Positions 10,017 through 21,830 of a stretch of 64,000 bases of DNA are shown here, one piece after another. Within the stretch, counting starts at the first letter, position 1. Each line of letters starts with the position of its first letter. The translations under genes and the position numbers were made by a program. Source of the stretch: Azolla caroliniana (taxonomy: Eukaryota; Polypodiophyta). The stretch lies in the NCBI GenBank assembly GCA_043228905.1, contig JBHGNT010000018.1, positions 17,360,001 to 17,424,000 of the forward strand, given 5' to 3'. The notes below the pieces were generated by a model. It was given only the letters and a program-made list of their open reading frames with translations. It was not told the origin of the DNA and searched no databases.

Positions 10017-12500
10017 ATGTGGTTGCAGTAGAAGTTGCCGGGTGGAGTAAACAAGGCCCCTTCCATTGTTGATCTTTTGTCCTACTCAGTGTCTACTTAT
10101 ACAAGCCAAGGGCTCTTTCACTATGTCACCCATTGTGGGTTTTTATTCAATCTCCCTTCCAAGTTTCTACAAGAGAATGGACAAGAGGAGGTAAGAATAC
10201 ACACACCTTTATCATTCCTTTTGCCTCGTGGTGGTCCATCAAGTTTGTCAAGGATTCGTTACGAATGGCAACTTTTGACGAATTATGCATTTCATACTAC
10301 GATTTCCCAATAGACCTTGTCATATTTCGCTACCGTACATACATTAAGAATGTTGTGTAATATTTAGCTCCCGAGAAGGGTTCTATACTTTAGTAAAGTT
10401 AATTACGGAAAGGGGGAGAGAGAAATATTGTTGTATTTCCTATTTTTCTGAACAGAACTGACGAAGGAAATAGAATGTCAATTTGCTAACCTAGGCTTCT
10501 GAACATACAATGCAGGGCCATCACAATTATCCTCGATGCTTTGTTCCTGTTTTTATTATTATGAATTATGAACAATTTGTGAGTTGGAGTTTGCCATTGC
10601 ATGCAACAATACAAAGGTGTTAGATTAGAACACAGAATGACCAACCATGAATGGGTACTAATTCATAACCATGCAGGAAAAATGTGGTATCTAACTCACA
10701 CATTGGTAGGCAATGGTGGAAGCCACAATAAATTTGCATTGGAGACATGACCACGATTTTCCTGTGGTAAAAATACATTTCAAGCACAACATGCACAATA
10801 GCTTCCATGTGGTGTCGAGTCGTACCTAGTGCTGGCGCGCTCGCTACAAGAGTTGACCCACCATAAGACAGAGTCTCGACGTAGTGAACAAGATGATTAA
10901 ATGAGGGTAGCTAGGCCTCTTATTTATAGTGATACCCAAGGCCCCCAAGCAAGTTCACACTTGGCCTAATGGGTTGTCTCAATCCCGAGGATTAAAAGTA
11001 ATCCTCCCCTTCTTTACACTCTCGTTTAACCCTCACACTTATCCACGTGTATAGAATGCATAGTCTAAGTGACATATTGTATCTAGGATGAAGATTTTAA
11101 TGGAAGATTGGATCAATGCAACTGAATTGAATAAATTAATATGTTAACATGATCCCATTCCTTCTTATTGATAGCCCAATGTGATCTACCATACGTGCAT
11201 TCGCATTCAAGAATGATTCAATGAAACGTGTATGGTAAATTATTTCAAAGTTGGGAAAAAAATAAAGATTGGAATTTCAAAAAATAACTATGGTCTATCT
11301 TATATATTGATTGAATCAAAAATTGAAAGTTCAAAACTTAGGAATTACTTAACTACTAAACATTAGAAAGCACAAACATAAAAATCAAATAATTCAAAGA
11401 CATAATTGTATTGATGATGAGCTCATCTTGCAATTATCGATTTTCTCATATTGCAACTAGTGAAGGTATCAATTTCTTCACTTTAGAACTTTACAAAAAA
11501 ATGAGTATGAACTATAGAGATTGAATAAAAAGATGTCATTATACATTATAATCAAACGTTCAAAAACTCATAAAACGTATAAGAAAACATGAGGCTAACA
11601 TAAAAATTTATTATGACATCACACTAAAGAGAGAGAGATAGGGAGAAAATTGGAATTCGAACCCAAGACATACATAAGTGATAGTAGCACAACAACTTAC
11701 CACTAGGGTGAGCTCATCATCAATAACACAAAAGGATAAATAAGAAAAAACAAGAAACACCTAAATTTCCCCTTTCAAACGTTTGTATGCTTGCATGAAC
11801 ACGTTTATTACGTTATATGGATCTAACCATCTCTCAAAACAAACTTGGAGAAGGTAACAATGTGTGAATTTACTAATATGTTAGGCCATGGCCATATTGC
11901 CATCCGTCGACTTTCCTTTATGTCCACGAATGTGAAACTCGCGACATGTCCATGATATCTAATGCATGTCCATGATATGTATCTCATGCATGGCATGCAA
12001 TCCCATCATCTCATTAATATTTACACAAACAAAAAATAATTCAAATGATTCCACTTCATTTATGTATTTCATGTATTTATTCATTTAATGGCTTGAACGT
12101 ACGAAAAGTCTGCGAAAGAAGTAGCAACAGAATACGAAGAAGAAGTAGCTCATTATCTAGTTCCTGCTTTTCTCCATCTCCATCCCCACTGATCCTCTAA
12201 ATCATGATAATAGAGATGTTGTCACAAATGGATTAGCAAGTACATACCCTTAGTATCTTTAGCTATAAATACTTTAATGTTGGTGCTTGCATACTTGATT
12301 GACTAACGCCTCTAGTATGCCACTTCTTTCAAAATACGAGAGAATGCTCCTAATTTAGGAGTTGAGAAGTATTCTAGGTTTTTGTTAACCACTAGGAAAT
12401 ATTTTTGGAAAGTCATACGATTCTCATCTTAGGTGGAATTTTCATGTTTGACGGAAGATTAGATTCAAGATAACTCGACTCTATAGGTAAAATGATAACA
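10017..12500. other. AT-rich noncoding tail of the duplicated block and beyond
   Basis: No credible gene is visible. The part up to 11873 is shared with the right end of the window. The piece at 11056-11180 and 11820-12060 is also found flanking the Copia at 46284-50498, so this is a dispersed repeat. The remainder is AT-rich with no recognised feature. Confidence 0.6.
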
Positions 12501-12555
12501 GGAACCTAGTCCTCCTTAAAGCCCTCCCTAACAAACGAAATCTCAAAACACATCG

Positions 12556-12557
<2 letters not shown>

Positions 12558-12588
<31 letters not shown>

Positions 12589-13660
12589 GCAAATGTCCTT
12601 GAAACTCATGCTTTTGCTCATGTCTCCTCATGCATATTGATATAATAAACCATCTCATGCATGCATGCATGACCATGATGACCCATCTATGCATGGGGGT
12701 GGATGGTACATCATGATCCATCATCCCTAGTTAATACATACATACATGCATAACATATGTACAAAAGCAAAAGCAAATAACAGTTTCGAATGAATGATTC
12801 CTCTCTCTCTCTCTCTCTCTCTCATTCACATTCAATGAAATGCTTTGCCGCCCTTCATTCATTTCTAATTCTTCTTCAAACCCATGAATGATGAAATGCC
12901 TGCAAAATATGCTACCTGCCATAGCCCGTACCCCCCTAGAAGAAGATGTCATTTCTCTCTCTATCTCAGTTTCTCAGAGAACTTACCCTCGCATTCTCTG
13001 TCACCGAAGATGATCAAATCCAAGCATTGAAGTTTACATGACAGCCACACCAAGTGGTTGTTGGCTAAAGAATCTGCAGTTAGTAACAGTCATTATATGC
13101 ATGTATCCATTCTTCCTAGTCGTATCAATAAAAGGTCTTGAGAGAGACCCTCAGAAGATCATTTGAACAATTGCCCACTGCTGAGCCCACCTTTGCCATG
13201 ATCATCATCTCCCCACAATTTGTGACCATATTGCCCATTCATCGACCACACACACACATACACATTTATAATGTACGCAAGGATTCCTTTATAATGTCAC
13301 TGAAACTCATGCCTCATGCATATTGATATAAATTTATAATATAAACCAGCTCATGCCATGCATGCATGACCATGATGACCCATGACATGCATGGGGGGTG
13401 GATGGTAAGTACATATATCATCCATCCCATCATCTCTACTTAATGCATACAAACATATGTACATACATGCAATTAATACATACGTACATATCTACAAAAT
13501 CAAAAGCAAATTATAGTCTCGAATGAATGAATGATTCCTCTCTCTCTCTCTCTCTCATTCACATTCAATGAAATGCTTTGCCGCCCTTCATTCATCTCTG
13601 ATTCTTCTTCAATCCCATGAAATGCCTGCTGCAGCATTCTGTCTGCCATGAAGAAGATGT
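12558..13660. repeat. Duplicated 0.4-kb segment with CA and CT tracts
   Basis: The sequence around 12600-12900 recurs around 13290-13630, sharing GCATGCATGACCATGATGAC, a CT-repeat and the CTTTGCCGCCCTTCATTCAT patch. The first copy is preceded by a (CA)n tract at 12558-12586. It is a local direct duplication of noncoding DNA with repeated ATGCATG elements. Confidence 0.75.
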
Positions 13661-13738
13661 CATCATCATCATCATCATCATCTCTCTCTGTGTTTCAGTG
13701 GAGGTGAGGTGGCCATTGATTGGAGCCATTCTGTTTGT

Positions 13739-13752
<14 letters not shown>

Positions 13753-13811
<59 letters not shown>
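13753..13811. repeat. (GA)n microsatellite
   Basis: About 29 GA dinucleotides are directly preceded by a short GTGTGTG run. Confidence 0.95.
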
Positions 13812-13814
<3 letters not shown>

Positions 13815-14522
13815 ACTTACTATTGATCGATCAAGCCAAGTGCCTTTTCTTCTTCTTTCTTCTTTCTTCTTCAAATGGATACAGTTGTTGATCTCCTAAA
13901 CCTACCTGCAGTATGATCCTCCACACGTCAAGAACAAATTCCACGCATTAAACTGTACATGACACACACACACACACACACAGATAGACAACGTGGAGGT
14001 CTACTAACTCCTCCATCATTTACCAAGCTTCTCCTCGCGACTTGACTTACGCAGAAAACTCTTTCAGTCTTATTTGCATCACAGTGCCTCCATAAGACTA
14101 TTGGCTTCGGTTTCAGAGAAGAAATTAGTTTTGAGGGTACAATTGGAGGACCAAGAACTTGGTTTTTGCCTTTGCCTGAACCTGTAGAACCAGCTTTCCA
14201 TCACTCGTGAACGTGAAATCTCCTGCAGCACTTTCTACTCACTTTTTTTTCCCCAATGCTCAACACTATTTCGCACGAATTCAACGGAGTGATTAAACGA
14301 ACCTTCCCATTTTCTGCAACATAAAGATGGATGTAAATATCTTCTTCTTCTACTTCTGAATGAGATTATCTCAAGCGCATCAAGTCTAACAAGCTCTACT
14401 TCCCCATCTCCTGTGACAAGGTATTGTCCTTTGCACCATCTTTTGGATAAACCCCAACGGAGATCTTTCTCGATTTTCTCTCATAGAACCTTCGATGTTT
14501 TTTTGTTCCCCTCATTTTTCAG

Positions 14523-14581
14523 GTTCCTTTGATTTATTCATCTTCTTATAACATCACTTTTCTACGCGTGGATAAAATACT
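14523..14581 (+). pseudogene. Isolated HDA2-like exon
   Basis: A 59-bp island follows a TTTTTCAG acceptor and precedes GTAAGTA. It encodes a peptide with YSSSYNITFLRVD, close to the N-terminal YSxxYNITFxGLE block of class IV histone deacetylases. The flanks match the other copies of this dispersed family. Confidence 0.5.
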
Positions 14582-16526
14582 GTAAGTAAAAAACAATTCC
14601 TTTTCCCTCCGTTCATTATCTGTACAGAAAGAAAGAGAACGAGAGGGAAATCTCCGTTCGTGTATTACTACAAGTCAAAATTTGAGTTTGGGAAGTTTCT
14701 TTGATTTATCTCTTTACATTCGGGTGATATTGTTTGTGGAGTTTTGGACAAAACGTCGTTTTGATCCATCCAATCAGAGGCATTTTAAGGATTTTCGTTT
14801 TTGGCGTTCATTGATTATTCGAGAAAAATTTCTTTTGAAAACTCTGTTTGATTTTCTCCTCATGTTATTTTGTGGAGAGTATGTTCTCATTGAAGATAAA
14901 GACACTCGTTTGAGTTTCTTTTCATATGAATTTTCTTTTGGTAATGTTCATGCATTACTCTCAATCAAAATTTGGTCCAACCATTCCTTTGCATCGTATT
15001 GTGGAACTCCGTTTTGCTTTCATATGAAAAACTAGGGAAATTCGTGTGTTCATGCATGTCATTCTGTTTATGGATGTTCATCCGTCCAAATGGAGACATA
15101 TCAAGGATTCTCGTTTTGCTATTCATTTATGCCTCCGTTTGATTGAAGGTCAACAATGACCTGTTGTATGCCTTTGATGGTTTGTATAAACCAAGAACTT
15201 TGATATCCAGGAGACAACAAGATAATATGCTCTTTCTGTCTAACATGTCTGGAGTTTGGGTATTTAATATTTGCTGTTACTAGAAATCCATAGGTTTTCA
15301 GATTATTGTACCATATCATTTATGCCTCCAATCTTCCTAGCTTGTGCATATACTTGACCCTCAGCCTTTATGCTAAATAAATAATCAATGAAAGAGTGGA
15401 AAATTTGTTCCTTGTACGTGATGTTTATGCAACAGGAATAACTCATTTGTTGGTTAAAGAATCATTTGTTAGTAAGGATCATTGTATGTATGCCTTCATT
15501 CTTCTTAGTTGTATCAATAAAAGGTCATGGCATCTATTTCTTTTAACATCCAGCAGATCAGAAATGTGTCCTTTCTGTGCAACATTTTTGAAAAACGAGT
15601 GACTACTATTGTCAACATTAAATGCGTAACTGGTATTTTGCTCTAATGTATTTTTTGTTGCATTCAAATCTTTTGAGCTTGGAAAACCACAAGCTGTAGC
15701 TTTTGTGCTAAAGGATAGCATGCGATGGAGTACATACCATGTCTATATTTCACTAATGACTTAAAGGGAGGTTGTTTACCACATGTTTGTTACTTGCTCG
15801 GTTCATCTATTTGTAATTTGTTGACAAAGTGTGCCCCTGTGAAAATGTTTTTTGGATATGGGTCCGAATGGTTGTCCCACTTGTGGTAATATGTTCCTGT
15901 ATGGGACTGGGACTGAATGGTTGTTCTTTGGTTGAGTATGCTATCATTTGAACCAGCTCATGCACATTTCTAGGCATAGATGTCATGGTTTAGCAATTAT
16001 ATGTAATGACCAAGAATGGAAGCATTCAAGTGCATGATAGATGTCGTGTCTAGCCCATGTTGAAGTTCAAAATTAAGAGACTCAACATGTTGGTGGCAGG
16101 CCTTCAATTCTTTGTTAAAGATAATTGAGAACCAAGAAAACACTCATTTTTTGACCTATTTAAGAATGGAAGTCTTGTGTTTTCTATCCACAGAAATATA
16201 ATGATCGGAAATACATAAATTACCTTATAGAGTAATGGTCCATAGTACGTAATACTCTCGAATGCGTTGGCAAACATTCTTCTTCATTCGAATGCAAATG
16301 GATGTGTATGTTATCAATAAGGAATACCTTAAAGTTTTTACCTTAAAAAACAAATTACCTTATAATAAATAAGGAATACAAAAGTTAGTTATCTACCATA
16401 CTTTGAGGGTGTTTACCATACTTGAATGATTGAAACATTTTCCAATGAAGGTTTTGAATTGAGGAACCTTTTAGATATTGTCCTAGAGCATTGCATTAAT
16501 ATTGGGGTTGATTTTTCTGTTGAATT
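14582..16526 (+). other. Downstream part of the HDA2-like repeat and gene-free DNA
   Basis: The piece at 14582-15720 matches parts of 39700-40440 and 42090-42990. It includes a short conserved peptide-like patch (LISRRQQDNMLFL at about 15200) of unknown identity. The sequence 15721-16526 shows no gene. Confidence 0.5.
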
Positions 16527-16885
16527 GCAATGATGTGCATGTCATTACAGTAAGAGTGATGCAAGATTTGGAATCATCCAGGGGTTTGGAAACCCCATGG
16601 ACTGATGGGAAAGAGTGACTTGACTGAGCTGTAATGATGTCCATATGTCTTTACAGCAAGACTGATGAAAGTTTTGGAATCATTCAGGGGTTTGGAAACC
16701 CCATGGACTGATGGGAAAGAGTGACATGATTGAGCTGCAATGATGTGCATATGTCTTTACAGCAAGACTGATGCAAGATTTGGAATTATTCAGGGGTTTC
16801 GAAACCCCATGGATTGATGGGAAGGAGTGACTTGACTGAGCTGCAATGATGTGCATATGTCTTTACCGCAAGACTGATGCAAGAG
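16527..16885. repeat. About 3.4 tandem units of 104-106 bp with a 16-bp palindrome
   Basis: Units start near 16527, 16631, 16737 and 16843, the last partial. Each full unit contains GGGGTTTGGAAACCCC or, in the third, the perfect palindrome GGGGTTTCGAAACCCC, followed by ATGGA-TGATGGGAA. The array ends exactly where RNase H sequence of the old Copia begins. Confidence 0.85.
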
Positions 16886-17705
16886 TTGGAGAAATTCCTC
16901 GAGCATTGATTTTATCCATATGCCTTCTTTTAGCTGCTAAAGCCGCGACAACACATCCAACTTTGGTGGATGACAATGCTACGGTAGTATGTGTCTTCAA
17001 CTTCCACAAAATTGCATCGCCAGCAACTGTGTAAACATAACCACCTGTTGACTTGCGGTCATCCACATCTACCCCCCAATCAGAGTAACACCAACCAAAT
17101 TGTTGACTGGAGGGGTTTGTCCATCCTTGCACAAGTGTGGTTGACTCAGATTGTGTGGCTGATTAAGTCAATGTATAATGGTGAATATGTTTCAAATATC
17201 GTAGTAATCGCTTGACCGCTATCCAATGCTTTGGTCTTGGATTGGCCATGAAACAAGAAACAAAACCAACGGCAAAACAAATATATGGACGTGTGCATCT
17301 TTCTAGGTATCTTATACATTTATGTATTTGTTTATAAGGCACATCCTTCATTTCGGAAATTTCTCGTTCTATTTTTGGAGAATCATCATTTGAGAGTTTA
17401 CAAGGAGAGGTAAGCGGAGTACTAATGGACTTATTATGGAGCATATCAAACCTTTGGAGAATGGGATTAATATAGTTTGATTGTGATAATGAGATAGTAT
17501 GATTTGTTCCATTTTGAGTTACTTTAATGCCAAGAAAATGTGTCATAGTGCCTAAATTCGTGATATGAAAGGCATATGCAAGTTCCTTCTTTGCAATAGT
17601 TAGATAAGATTTAGAATTAGAGATCAAGTGCAAATCATCGACATAGACACCAATGATAACAAAAATGGATTTGACTTTTCTAATATAGATATTTGGCTCA
17701 TTGTT
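16886..17705 (-). pseudogene. Old Copia, RT C-terminal half and RNase H
   Basis: Two minus-strand frames encode IIGVYVDDLHLISNS and SLSQSNYINPILQRFDM of Copia reverse transcriptase, then YSDWGVDVDDRKSTGGYVY of RNase H. A frame break lies near 17140. The reverse transcriptase starts abruptly at NNEPNIYIRKVK, where it is fused to LINE sequence. No 3' LTR is seen; a tandem repeat follows instead. Confidence 0.85.
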
Positions 17706-20341
17706 TTGATGATGATGAGTTGGCGTGATAGCATCATCACCAATGGTCTCTCTACTTGCGTCCACATGAAAGATGGTAGTCTTGGAGCCCAAACCGCTGA
17801 TGCATACATGAGGGAGGGGGTCACTAATGAGTCAAAGAGCCACCCTTTAGTCCATGGCCCTTGAAAGTGTGCTTGGTGGCATTGTCTCTCTAGAAGTGAG
17901 AGGGATGCATGTCCTCTCTTGAGTCTATCCTTCGCTGCATGTGTCATCGAAAATTTACATGAGCGGGCACTAAAAGTGACTCCGAGATAGACGTACGATC
18001 CAACCACCTCGACTGGGCTATGGGAGATAGTTAGGTGACACTTAGCTCTAACTTGGGCCGATGTGTGGAAGATAAGGACTTTCGTTTTCCCTAGATTCAC
18101 TACCAATCCTCGTTGTACACAAAAGTCATCTAAGGCATTAAGGTGCCTCTGTAGGTCGTGTTCGGATTCAGAGAGCAAAACTATGTCATCCGCATAGAGC
18201 AAGATACGAACCTGCGTATCCCCAAGGACCACTCCGGTGCCTCCCTCACGAGCAATAAAATCTGTGATCTCATCAATGTAGATCCCAAAAAGCGTCGGTG
18301 ATAGGGGGCAACCTTGTTTTACACCAATAGTGCTAGTGACACGATTGGATAGGCCACCTGGGCATCGGACACACCCGGACACTTGTTCATATAGTGCGTA
18401 GATGGCCCATACCATATCATATGGTATCCTCAAGCTTTTAAGTCTATCAAACAACCGCTCTCTAGGGACTGTGTCAAAGGCTTTGCGGAAGTCCACAAAA
18501 CAACAATATAATTTCTTCTTGCGAGCCTTAGTTTGGTCAATTAGGCATCTAAGTGTGAAGATATGATCAATAGTGGAGAAGGCTCGTCTAAAGCCAGCTT
18601 GTTCAGGTGCACGAAGGTTTAGGGTCTCCATGTAGTCGCTAAGCTCTGCTTCCATTCTTGCACCATATAACTTAGCAAGGGTATGGCCTATCATAATGGT
18701 CCTATATGTATTTGGGTCCATGGGGTCCCCCCCTTTATGTATGGGGGCCACTATATTCATAGTCCAATGTGGTGGAAAACCCTCCGCAAGGGCACGATTG
18801 AAGATTAGAGTTAGCAAGGGAGCTAGGCACTCTCTCGCATATATAATGTGTTCTGCTCGCAATCCTGTGTGGTCCATGGACTTCCTATGTTGTAATTTCT
18901 TTATGACCTTCATGACCCTAGAGGTCGTGAAAAGTGTCCCCGTGGTAGGCCGGGGTGTGGAAAGCATTGGAAAGGGTGGTTGGTTTGGGATTTGGTAAAG
19001 TCTCTCTGTATATGTGTGCCAAGTTTTGGGATCTTCGATGGGTGTGTGTGGTCTTGGCTCCTGTAGTCTCTTCCATGCCGTGGCGCAATCGCTACTCATG
19101 AGCATATGGTAGAGTTCCCAGTATTGGGATGCCTCCCACGCTCGTCTCTTATGACGTGTCATCTTACGCATTGCTTTGCGAGCTTGTATGGAGGTAATAC
19201 TACCATTGAGTTGCGATATTGTAAGTTGTCTATGTAGGTCCCTACAATCCTCGTCATACCATTTATTTTGTGGCATTGATCCTGATCTACCTTGATTTGA
19301 GTGTTTTGTATATGGGAAACTGCTAGCTGCTGCGGAGTGGAGGATGTGTGTGAGTTTTGTACTAAGGCTTTCTAACGGTAGGGAGAGATCAAGGGAGGGG
19401 AGATGGGCCTGAACATGTTGAGAGTATATGTCAGAGAGCTCATGTGTGAAATGTATTGTGGTGTGATGGCATGGTTGACTAGACTTGGCGAGCTTAGAGA
19501 TATCACATTTTAGCTCGAAGTATAAGAAACTATGGTCTGCGCCAATAGGGCATGCGGCCACTCGGAAGGAGTTAATCATGTGGGTAGCTTCAGGGCGCCC
19601 TATTAGATAGTCAACTGTGCTTTCCCCTCCTCCATGTGGGAAACATGTGAGCTCTTTCGAGCCCGGCCACTTAGCTAAACCTTTATATATGACCATCTGG
19701 TGCCGACTGCCAAGTTCGAGCAGATGATGGCCAAAGCTCGTGGCGTCCGCACCTTGATCCTTTGATCTACGTGTGGTGCCTATGTCTAAAGGATCAACAT
19801 TTACCATATCTAGGTTTCTATTCATCTAAAATACTGTGCATTGTCGGGATTGGGTTCTCGCATTGAAGTCTCCTACAAGAAATACTTCTCCTTGGGAAGA
19901 ATATCGGATTATGTCATCCGATAGGGTTCGTATGGAGAAGGCCCATGTGGCATTCCTTCATCGACTAATCTCGTCAAGCCACCAATATTATAACGGGATC
20001 CTTTTGGGGGAAAGTAACAAATGGCGAAAAATACTGCATGGTCTTTGCTTGTGGAGACTTTCACCCACATAAAACGAGCTTCTGGGTCTATCTTCATTAT
20101 TTCTATCCTATTATGTAGCTCTCTACGAAATAGTATTGCGACACCTCCAGATCCCCTAGTAGTGTGTCGACGTGAGGTTTGTCTAAAAGCGAACTCCCAA
20201 CGGAATCCTTCGACCCGTGGGAGTCCTCTATTTGGGCTCTGATGTGTTTCTACCAAGAAAAGTATATCAGATACCTTTAGTATCTCCTCTAGGCGGTCGA
20301 GGTGTGCCCAGAGTGCGCCATTACAATTCTATAGGGTCATC
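17706..20341 (-). pseudogene. LINE ORF2: endonuclease and reverse transcriptase, broken, 3' end missing
   Basis: An apurinic-type endonuclease begins near 20341 (LFLVETHQ) and continues to GADHSFLYFEL. The reverse transcriptase in the long open part (19825 downward) has FVDFRKAFD at residues 443-451, GVKQGCPLSPTLFGIYIDE near 501-519 and LLYADDIVLL around 542-551. A stop near the N-terminus, a frameshift near 19900-19940 and a TAG just before 19825 disable it. The frame runs past about 17706 into Copia reverse transcriptase sequence, so the normal C-terminus, 3'UTR and poly(A) are absent. The element sits within an old Copia on the same strand. Confidence 0.85.
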
Positions 20342-20376
20342 CTAAGTGCATTTTCTGTCACTTCGGCCACACGCCG

Positions 20377-21189
20377 TCAATTAGTAGTGCGATCATTTAT
20401 GATCACTCGCCCGTCTTGGTAAAAGGCGCGATGGCCTTCTTTACGAGCTTGCATAACTCGTGGCATACAACTCTTGCGATGCTCAATTTGCATCTTAGTG
20501 AGGTCTTCATCGAGATAGATGGGGTCCCCATCCATTCCTCGAAGGATTGGTCTCTTCTTAAAGAAAGTGATTCTAGAGTCTAAGACTTTAAATTGAAGGA
20601 CTAAGGCTCTCTTCCTAGTTGTGTCACGCCCGGCCCTCCATGCTTTGGTGATAGGTAGGGCCTCTGTGTACCCTAACATTTTCCCAAGTGTTTGTGTGTC
20701 CTCATTTGGGGTTGCACCTTCCTTGAGCCCAGTGACACGTACATTTAAGCGTCGGGTCTGACGCATTTTCTATTCTTCAAGGGTGGTATTAACAATATTT
20801 TCATCTTTTATTTCTTTTTTAATGTTTCTTTTAACCACATCTACCCAACCTGTTTTAGCTAACTCTATGTTATTATTAACTTCCTCTTTAACTTTTTTAA
20901 TTTCGTCCTTTATATCCTCTATAGAGGATATTTCACCTTCTTCTCGAGATACCTCGATGTCCTTAAGTTGTTTTTTAAGGTCGATGTTTTCTACTTTAAG
21001 TTGTTCTATTTCGGCCTTGAGGGCATCTTTTTCCTCTCTATCTTTTTTCTTGTGGGTTTCGGTGTCTTTCACCCATTTTTTCATATCCATTTCTATTTTT
21101 GTTAAACAATTAAACATATCTAAAAAGTCCTCCTTACTTATAGCCTCGTCTTGTATATCCTTATGTTCCTTAGGCCGTCTAGACGTCAT
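20377..21189 (-). pseudogene. LINE ORF1, coiled coil plus RNA-binding region, one stop
   Basis: The frame starts MTSRRPKEHK at 21189 and has a long Lys/Glu-rich coiled-coil-like half. An in-frame TAG near 20767 is followed by a second half with LNVRVTGLKEG and DLTKMQIEHRKSCMPRVMQA. This layout matches the coiled coil, RRM-like and C-terminal regions of L1-type ORF1 proteins (family knowledge), which bind element RNA. ORF2 begins shortly downstream. Confidence 0.75.
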
Positions 21190-21830
21190 TGTGGTGTCAA
21201 TAAGAAAAAAAAGGTAAAATAAATGGGTTCGAGACTTAGCCGAGTTTGTGTGTATGTCGCAATCACATCGGCATTTTGTAGCGCGCGACGAGCACACCAA
21301 AAGAACCCACCCACGAACTCGTCAAGAAAATGGCACTTCACCACATCAAGAGAAAAGGGAGAAGAAACACCCCGTGACGGCGACGGCGACGGTGGCAGTC
21401 GTCAAACGACGGTAGATGACGGCAGCAGACGGCAGACGGCGGCAGTAGACGGCAGACGACTGCAAACTGTAGAAGACAGCTGTAGACGGTAGCAGACGGC
21501 GACGACCGCAGATAACCGTAGTCGTCGGACGATGAAAACAAACGACGGTGACGACACTAGCCGGCGACAGCAACGGCAGAGAGAGGCGAGGAAGCGAGAG
21601 AGGGAGAGAGAGAGCAGATGACGACGGCGACGGCAACGACAGCGACAGCAACGCAACGGTAGAGAGAGCCCTTAGAGAGAGAGAGAAGGGTAGAGCAGAG
21701 GGTTGTGATAGGGTAGGGTAGAGAGAGAATGTAGAGAGAGTGTGTGTGTGGAGAGAGAGAAGGGTAGAACAGAGGGTTGTGAGAGAGCCGGGTACAGAGG
21801 GTTGTGAGAGAGAGCCCTGACTGACCCACA
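21190..21830 (-). other. LINE 5' leader, GC-rich repeats
   Basis: Upstream of ORF1 lies a tract of degenerate GACGGCAGC-like repeats followed by GA-rich repeats reaching old Copia sequence at about 21830. It is best read as the LINE 5'UTR and promoter. The many overlapping frames here are low complexity and are not genes. Confidence 0.55.

Larger units (their letters stand above)
5945..11873 (+). repeat. Segmental duplication, copy 1
   Basis: This block is collinear, in the same orientation, with 58564-64000. Both begin at GTGAATAAATTACAATCTC and share a LINE fragment, a Copia pol remnant with the same premature stops, one Copia LTR, a UGT-like fragment and a long AT-rich tail. Copy 1 has about 135 bp near 9098-9232 and about 410 bp near 9908-10319 that copy 2 lacks. 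It lacks short pieces present in copy 2 near 59899 and 61917. Confidence 0.85.

Noticed and set aside
16527-16885. The palindromic tandem repeat as a CRISPR-like array
   Set aside because: Units are continuous 104-106 bp repeats with no unique spacers, in plant nuclear DNA.
17624-19825. A single 733-residue protein joining LINE RT to Copia sequence
   Set aside because: The last residues come from Copia RT read in a foreign frame. The frame happens to stay open across a junction of two elements and is not a designed fusion.
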